Origin: Anaspis maculata
Taxonomy: Eukaryota; Arthropoda; Insecta; Coleoptera; Scraptiidae
Assembly: GCA_949128115.1 (NCBI GenBank)
Contig: OX421967.1
Span: forward strand, 22,708,635-22,772,634
Reading direction: 5' to 3'
Length of the DNA: 64,000 bases
Shown here: piece after piece, positions 57,710 through 64,000 of the stretch
Position numbering within the stretch: the stretch's first letter is position 1
Layout: the number at the start of each line of letters is the position of its first letter
Made by a program: the position numbers and the translations under genes
The notes under the pieces: generated by a model
Seen by the model: only the letters and a program-made list of their open reading frames with translations
The model's database searches: none
Told to the model about the DNA's origin: nothing

Positions 57710-58336
57710 TATTGCTGGGGCAACGAGCCTTTCTATCGTGATAGCACAGAATAATAATCAAGGACGTCTATACTGACTGGACAAGAAGCTTCGCCGGTTT
57801 TGACGTAGAAAGGTGAAGCCGAGATTTGACAATCCCGACGGTTGAAGTGTTAAGCTTAGTCCGCACGGGCGGTATAGCGCTGGTTTTTGGCGATATACCG
57901 CTATTTTTTTTGCCGCTGAAATCATCGTCCGCATGAGCGGCGAAAATCAGCGAATAATTAGTGTCACGTCTGTTGTTTAAAGTGTCAGATCCGGTTGTCA
58001 GTCGTTTGTCACGCGAATTGCATGATGTAGTGTCTGGGTATTCTTCAAAAGACGGGTGTTCTTCAAATCAAAGACGATGTTAATACCTACCTAATGTTAT
58101 TGTGATAAATAAAAAAGCAAAATTCTCATAAGTACGTGGTCTTCTTTTGAGTAGGAAACTATACTTTGCAATAGATACATGCTGGCGACGGGTGTCTTTC
58201 AATGATTTATGTGAGCATTTTGAAATGATCAACTACAGAAATGAGCAGCCCGAGCCCATGAGAATCACAGTCACACCTACGACGATGACGAGTGACGACA
58301 CGGTGTGGACAGTGAACCCCGCTCTCAGCCTTGCAA

Positions 58337-58753
58337 CTAATTGAAGGGGTTTAGAAAAGGCCTCCACTGTTGAACTTCAAACTTCCATTGCGGGAAAGAC
58401 ACAAACTCGGGCACAAATATATAAAAGAAAAATTGTGGCGTGAAACCTAGGTACCTACATGTATTTTGATGGTACTCAAAACCGTGCACGTTTTCTTTTT
58501 TTCTTGATAATCTTGCCTCCGACCTTGCTCTGGTGCAACTCAAGCTCATGCAGACTGCAGATGGATTCATAACTCTGAAATCAAGCTGATACGTGTCCAC
58601 CGTCCAGTAATCACGATTTTTCCCCTCTCCCTTGGACTGATACACCCATCGGTGATCAAGTTTTTCCATTTCGTCTTGAGATAAGCACCGGGCAAAACCT
58701 AACGTCACATTTTCATGCTGTGTCAATGCTGACACTTTGAAAACAGCGGTCAA
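58337..58753 (-). CDS. hypothetical 138-codon frame inside element Z
   Basis: Open from ATG at 58753 to a stop at 58337. The sequence has mixed composition without repeats (for example RCLSQDEMEKLDHRWVYQSK) but no domain I recognise. No catalytic triad of a transposase can be placed in 138 residues. It may be a chance frame, a captured exon or a degraded transposase piece. No splice signals were judged convincing. Confidence 0.2.
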   Translation of the reverse strand: MTAVFKVSALTQHENVTLGFARCLSQDEMEKLDHRWVYQSKGEGKNRDYWTVDTYQLDFRVMNPSAVCMSLSCTRARSEARLSRKKENVHGFEYHQNTCRYLGFTPQFFFYIFVPEFVSFPQWKFEVQQWRPFLNPFN

Positions 58754-58780
58754 TCGCTAAAAGTTGGCGGGGATTCAACT

Positions 58781-59430
58781 TTTAGCGAATATTCGGGTAT
58801 AATACCACGAGTGCAATGAAAATTACCGATAATTCTGAAAAATGCGTGTTGCCTGAAAACTGCATGAGTTTGTTTTCTCTGTTGTTCGAAAGCTAAAAGA
58901 GCCCGACCCCGCAGGGGGAGGGCTCTTCTTTCGAACAACAGAAGAAAACAAACGAATGCGGTTTTCTTACGGCAACACGCATTTTCAGAATTATCTGGTT
59001 CATTTTCATTGCAAGAGTGGTATTCGAAAGAATATTTCCCGAATCATTCTACAAATTATTCACATATTATTTCACACGACAATAAAATTGATGATACATG
59101 GATAGCCACCTAACTGTACTGAGCCGCAGAACAGAAAAGAGAACCAGAGGCTGACGTAAAAAGTGTGAAATCATTATGACTGCGCAATCCCAAATCGTTT
59201 CAATTTCTTGCACATTCCTCTGGGTCCTTGAGTACTCGCTTGAGCATGAGCATCCCCATACAGTGTCCAGAGTCCAACGCTAACACTGGGCACGCATCAT
59301 GTTTGTTTGACAGTAGGTGTTTAATCAATGACATATCGATTGAATTATCGTTATGGTCTTTCGGATTATCGCTTATTAATCCTCAAAATTTGTGTCCGAA
59401 TTATCGCGTTTTTGACGTATGAGTGAAATA
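58781..59430 (-). repeat. repeat R, copy 2
   Basis: Inverted relative to 56388-57010. Its edge is marked by a perfect 15-bp hairpin (CGCTAAAAGTTG...CAACTTTTAGCG, 58754-58788). AGCGAATATT forms its TIR at both ends. Confidence 0.8.
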
Positions 59431-59845
59431 TTCGCTGAAAGTTGGACATTTTTGACAGGAAATCGATCCAGCGGTATATCGCCCGTGTGGACTAGCTTTT
59501 ATTGTCCGCGACTGGCCCGCCACCCGTAACCATAGTCACGTTCAGTCGGAGCACGCTCGAAACTGTCGTTCAGAAGTTTGCTGCCAGGCCCGGTATGGGC
59601 CCGGTCTTGTAAAATGATAGCAATTAGTCAATTACCTGCAACAAAAAGTGTGTTATGTTCCGGGGTCCACTTGTTGCGAACACTATTGGGCTTGCGCGGC
59701 ATAATCAACGATAATTCGCCATGGATGCACAAGACGCTGGCGGCGTCCATCACGAATGTCACGATGACAATCCCGACGGTCACAGATTCAAATCAAGCTT
59801 CAAGATGGCGGCGAAGTTTCTTATCCAGCCAGTAGTATAAGGGAA

Positions 59846-60331
59846 TTTGCCGCGAGGCACCGTTGAACCGCAGCGGTTCCAACAACGGTCCTATCTCCAT
59901 CTCTTGCTATCCAATTGCGTTCTCTTTTCATATCCTTCAAGCGCGAAAATGCATCGGTCCTAACCGTGGTGAGGTGTCAGGTGACCGCGGTTTCAGTTTA
60001 AAGTTTAAATGTTATCTTGACCTCACAATCGACACATCATCCACATAACAACAAACCTCTGAGCTGGGTATCCGTATCCAAATGGAATAAATCCAGTTCC
60101 GTTCCAGCTAAACCCACCAATTTTCCCGAGCTCCCGTCCCGCTAGGTTATATCTGACAATTCTGACATAAGACAGATAAACCGCCACACTGAACCGGCCA
60201 CTCCACCCGGTCCCTGATATTGCGAACCGTTGAAGTACACTCCAAGTAAAAAGTTTGAACCGGTCAGGTCGCGGCAACGCAGCGGTCATGCAGAATCGTG
60301 CACCGTTGACTCAACGGTGCCTCGCGGCAAA
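59846..60331. mobile_element. MITE with TTTGCCGCGAGGCACCGTTG ends
   Basis: The left end is mirrored by CAACGGTGCCTCGCGGCAAA at the right, a ~20-bp perfect TIR. The 450-bp interior has scattered CCGTTG/CAACGG motifs and no gene. Target duplication is unclear. Confidence 0.75.
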
Positions 60332-60495
60332 ATGCCTATAGACATCCTTGATAATAATACAGAAGCGACACTGACCACAAAAATCGGTTTCATCTAGTTG
60401 CCTACACCGAATTTAGTATTTCCATCAACTTCAAAATGATAGGTAATCTTGACATTTTCTGTCAGTGCCAAATTCGACTAGGTTTTGAACAACAA

Positions 60496-60835
60496 AAAAT
60501 GAGTGCGGTACGGGACTTTTCTTGTGCGGTACGTGGATGTGTGGATAATTCGTCCCTCAAAAAGACACCTCTTTCAAGTTCCCAAAGGAAGCGGAAAGGT
60601 GTGATATATACCTAATTTCCAAGAAAGTGAAGGAAGAAAGTGAATAAAGGTAGCTGTTTTGTTCAGCAAAATTGTCTTATCTACCCACTTCTACATAATA
60701 TATCTTATTCTTCAGAGCGACAATATGGCTAGAAGCTCGGCTAGAAGCTTGCAGCTGCGAAGACTTGACGAATAAGATTGGAGCGTCTCTTCGGGACAAT
60801 CAAAATACGTGCGGCTCATTTTTGTGATATGTACT
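60496..60835 (+). pseudogene. THAP-domain-like exons, broken
   Basis: ATG at about 60499 gives an N-terminal stretch with CAVRGC (the first C-x..C of a THAP zinc finger), then after a one-base shift TPLFQVPKGSGK, where THAP proteins have the F-x-x-P-K block. AAAG/GTGTGA is a possible donor. A pyrimidine tract and TTCTTCAG acceptor (about 60716) lead into TIWLEARLEACSCEDL, like the W...AC..EDL block, then NTCGSF, where C-x-x-H-F is expected but frame is lost. Order and spacing suit THAP; the frameshifts make function unlikely. It could come from a THAP-bearing P-like transposon or a host gene. Confidence 0.4.
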
Positions 60836-61136
60836 TACTGTTTTCAAATGATTAAAAAAACAGGCTTTGTTTCAATTATGTCCCTACAATATTCCCGCAT
60901 GCGCCAAAAAGGAATCACCAGGATTCCAGAGGAAAGGATGGTGAATCTGCCAACTGACTATAGATTCCACTGACGGAAGACTTTCTCACCAAATATCAAG
61001 TAGGTAGTTGGTGTATTTTTATCTGGAACATTTCAAATCTCTTGACAGGAATACTAGTCCCGAAACACCTGGCAGTTCCAAGGTCATAGAATCTGGTCAT
61101 AGCAACAACAATGCTACAACAATAGAGTGTCGCTTC

Positions 61137-61245
61137 TGGATATTCTGTGGTGATAGTAAGCACGGTGATTAGTGATAACCATAACCATTCCCAACCATAA
61201 CCATTCCCATATAGAATGGTTATGGTAGAATCAGGCCGAATGTCT
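61137..61245 (-). repeat. X-family MITE copy
   Basis: GATAGTAAGCACGGTGAT at the left and TAGAATCAGGCCGA at the right are X ends. A 16-bp internal duplication (AACCATAACCATTCCC) lies at about 61177-61210. A separate inverted repeat (TGTTTACTATC / GATAGTAAACA) follows at 61267-61382. Confidence 0.65.
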
Positions 61246-61549
61246 CTCAGCTTTGGGCCCGGATTCTGTTTACTATCTAGTATCGATATTGAGTCGCAAC
61301 GCAAGCATTGGATTGGATCCCCTGATGAAATTCGGCACACTATTAGCGGAAAGCGTGTCGACTCGATACTCGATAGTAAACACAATCGGGCACCAGGTCA
61401 CTTGAATCTTGAATCACGGTTACGGTGGAAGGACGCAACCACCGGGCAACCACGGGACTATAATTAACTATGTGGTATATTGGCTAACTATATGGTCCTC
61501 TTGGTTTTTGGGTCCGATAATCAAATACGCCAAGGGCTTGCTCAGCCTG

Positions 61550-62530
61550 GGGTAAAAGCCCCCTAATTGACACGAGCGCGAATGGGATGAGCGCGTCAGA
61601 GTCGTCGTTTGAGGTGTCGGGCCAGGACCGTTCGGCACTAGTATCCGAGATGAGTGGGGTTGTGCCCGCCATCGCCGGCAGTGCGGCAGTGGTCGTGGAG
61701 GTCTGGGATGGTGGAGGTGTCGGACCGAACGGACCCCTGAAACAACCAGTATCCGAGACAAACTCTGCGGCAGACCGCACCGCGCCACCCCCTAAAGTTG
61801 CTGGTAGATACAACCGACCCCGGACCTGACCGGTCAAAGGCTACTTCCAGTGGCATCAGATGTGCGGTAGTAGAGCACGAAAGTGTCTACGGCGGTTACT
61901 CATCAAAACGCTGTTAAGGGTAGCCTTACTAACATGAGTTCTAGGGGAGAGAGGGAGCCCCGGGGCCCGTGCTCCCCGCCCTCTCATTACGGTGTTGGCC
62001 TCTTAGTGGCAGCAAAGCTAGCGTAGCAGTGTGGAGTCTCGTACACATCTGAAGGATCAGCAGAGGGTTACGACCTAACCTGTGAGGCCCGCAGAGTGCA
62101 TGGGATTCTAGGTGAGGTTGCTGTGAACAACCGAAACCGGCCCGGTCGTGTAGTAGGCCGGCGTTTGAGGTGTCGGGGTGTGGGACTAAGACCCACACGC
62201 TAGTGTCTGAGCCGAGCCTGCAATCCATTGCCGGGTGGGGACCGTCGCCGTCGCCCTTAATGACGAAATCAGCGGACACGGTGCAGGCAGGTGTCACCCC
62301 ATGGCAGGGGGGGAGCTATACCGGGGAATGATCCTGTAATTGGGTACCTCCCGACGCCGGGGGGTTCTTGACGGTGTTCCGGCCCAAGCTTCAAGGGTAC
62401 ATGGGCCTGTTTTCCTGCTACTTCAACTCCGCGGGGTGTGCACAACGACCCAGGACCTGACGACGCACATAGGGGTATTCAAGCCAAATAGCTGGACAAA
62501 AGTCAATTTTGAAAAGTTGCCCTAGCTAAG
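61550..62530. other. GC-rich island, unassigned
   Basis: About 1 kb visibly GC-rich, bordered by AT-rich DNA. Several frames are open for 60-118 codons on both strands without a domain, so composition explains them. It has repeated GAGGTGTCGGG(C/G) (about 61612, 62167) and CTAGTGTC/TAGTATCCGAG-like elements. Candidate 5' UTR of a non-LTR retrotransposon or a host promoter; unproven. Confidence 0.35.
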
Positions 62531-63149
62531 CGAATTTCCCCGTTTAATAAAGTTGAATAGTGGATGGTACATGTGATGTGGTTTTGAACTTGATCACATA
62601 ACCCGTCTTGTCGTATTTCTGATCAGAAGTTGTCACTTGTTGAGAGAGAATGCGTCGCTGTAGAAAACTATCAAACAGACCTCAACTTTAGAAAAAGATT
62701 TTACGTTCCATAGACAAAGTAGAAAGTTTTTGATGATGGATCTATCAGTACCAGGTATGTACTTCAGTTTAACGCAATGGATAATATTTTCATGTTTTTA
62801 CTGTAAGCAGTTTCGCCACTTTCTTGTGTCAAGAATTTTGGGAAAATTTTTCGCGAATTCCAGTTTTTCAGAATTGATTTAGTTACAAGTTCTGCTGAGT
62901 TCTGTGAAATGTTTCATACCATTGGAAAGAACAGACATTTCTGTGCTAGATCATAACAAAAAATCTTGCCCCTATCTGCCCTTCTTGATTTTATTGATTT
63001 TTTCTTCTAGAATCAGAAAATACAAAAATTAATGAGAATTTCAACTTTGCCACTGAATATATTCAACCTGCAAGTACTGAAAGTGGTATCAAACTGGTAT
63101 CAAACAGTGCGATATCTTTGTCAAGCTTTTTAAATGCGGAAAAAAGGAC
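62531..63149. other. no recognisable gene
   Basis: AT-rich. Nothing matched. Confidence 0.4.
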
Positions 63150-63235
63150 AAAAAAAAAGTGACTTGGCGGAGATTCGAACCTCGGACGTTTGGATCCAAA
63201 TACTTTTGTCCAGACCATTCGACCATTTACCCCTA
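63150..63235 (-). ncRNA. tRNA-like Pol III unit (tRNA-derived SINE head or tRNA relic)
   Basis: On minus there is an A box TGGTCGAATGG (63223-63213), a B box GAGGTTCGAATCTC with a nearly pairable T stem, and nine Ts immediately downstream (63158-63150), a Pol III terminator. Spacing between the boxes is long, as in serine or leucine tRNAs, but the acceptor stem does not pair well, so a functional tRNA is unlikely. Confidence 0.45.
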
Positions 63236-64000
63236 TGTGCGACGGTTAGGTTCTGGTGAGGGCCCCTCCGGTAGTATGGAGAACTGTGATTCCGTAGTAG
63301 AGAGATAGGAAAAATCGTTCGTTTCAGTGAACTAGTTCACTTTGAAGGTATATATGGATGAGCACCGCAGGGTACAAGGTGGGCACATCTCACCTACGCC
63401 TACTAAGATTAACAAAAATCATTTGAAATAGGTAGGTACTTGAGAGAAAAGCATCATAGAAAGGGACCAAAAAGGACCTGACATGTGGACCTAAATGCGA
63501 AAAGGCTAAGAAATTAGAAATTACTAGAAATAACCTCTTCCTCACCTTCAAGTTGGAAGTTGTCTTCTCCAAGCTCCAGTGGTTGTCACTATATTTGTTA
63601 AGTCACTAATAGTCACTCGGTACCGAGCTGCTCAGTATTCACACAGGCCTGCAAAATCTTTGACTATCGGTCTTCCACAAGAGAATTCAGACTTCAGACG
63701 TCGTTTCTCAAATTTCATGCCCGTTATAGTCGTAGGGTTATAGTTGTGGCAGTTTGATTGAAGTTAGGTATATGTCTGGGCAACCAATAATACACTCACG
63801 CTCCAAATGAACAAACTGCTTCTCTCGAGGCTTTTCTTGATTGCAAGATTAAAAAAAATTGCAGTTCTCATACTTAATATAAAAACCAGCCGAAAAACTC
63901 TCGGAAAATTAGATAAAAATTTATGAAAAATATTCGAGAACCAGTAACCTTTCCTTTTCACGGGATAATAAGCTAGAAACTCGATTAGTATTTAGGGAGC
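63236..64000. other. no recognisable gene
   Basis: AT-rich to the window edge. Short open frames only. Confidence 0.4.

Larger units (their letters stand above)
57857..59494. mobile_element. 1.6-kb TIR element 'Z', TSD GCT
   Basis: Ends TAGTCCGCACGGGCGGTATA and (complement) TAGTCCACACGGGCGATATA match for ~26 bp. GCT flanks at 57854-57856 and 59495-59497. It contains repeat R copy 2 and an unrecognised minus-strand open frame. Superfamily is uncertain; a 3-bp duplication fits PIF/Harbinger or CACTA-like elements. Confidence 0.75.

Noticed and set aside
60023..60289. 88-codon minus-strand frame in the MITE at 59846-60331
   Set aside because: Inside a non-autonomous element with no domain.

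Overview
This window is eukaryotic and almost certainly from an insect, plausibly a hemipteran. The evidence is an AT-rich background, introns implied by splice signals, poly(A)-like runs, tRNA-headed SINEs, BEL/Pao, Ty3/Gypsy and Penelope retroelement sequence, and hundreds of bases of TACAGGGTG-ended palindromic MITEs. No bacterial organisation is present: no operons, no rRNA and no CRISPR array. The species is an inference from repeat style only.

Layout. 1-2961: left-truncated BEL/Pao LTR retrotransposon on the minus strand, with an open 789-codon gag-protease-RT frame, leader, primer site and 278-bp LTR. 3-10.6 kb: a run of inverted-repeat elements, a 27-bp minisatellite and a Tc1-like TIR element. 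10.8-17.6 kb: decayed Ty3/Gypsy pol pieces on both strands, an unknown ~1.1-kb repeat (family K) and a Penelope GIY-YIG remnant. 17.9-24 kb: a SINE, GC-rich unassigned blocks, a second SINE split by a palindrome, and a triplicated ~300-bp repeat split by a palindromic MITE. 25-35 kb: two ~1.5-kb palindromes, a ~430-bp solo-LTR candidate, and a large inverted duplication (28.6-30.4 against 34.1-35.1 kb) whose left arm carries a 1.1-kb element with an 8-bp target duplication and a nuclease-like fragment. 37.0-39.05 and 47.19-48.95 kb: ~97% identical inverted arms built of ~265-bp tandem units. They flank 8.1 kb that contains the only convincing host gene piece, the first coding exon of a secreted somatomedin-B (SBSPON/RPE-spondin-like) protein. 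48.97-52.39 kb: a nest of insertions. 52.6-61.4 kb: more hAT-like and TIR elements, two inverted copies of a ~620-bp repeat and a broken THAP-like gene. 61.5-62.5 kb: a GC-rich island. 63.15-63.24 kb: a tRNA-like Pol III unit.

The genes do not form a pathway. The biology of the window is transposon ecology: repeated insertion of TIR elements into other palindromes. Because palindromes and dispersed copies supply the empty site, many insertions can be resolved to the base (TSDs CCTGGAGG, CAAACATC, TTTTCATG, TTA, TA, TAG, ATA, GCT, AATTGCTATG, AGTG). No complete intact host gene can be supported. Coding calls other than the BEL frame and the somatomedin-B exon are pseudogenes. All homology statements come from reading motifs by eye; no database search was run.
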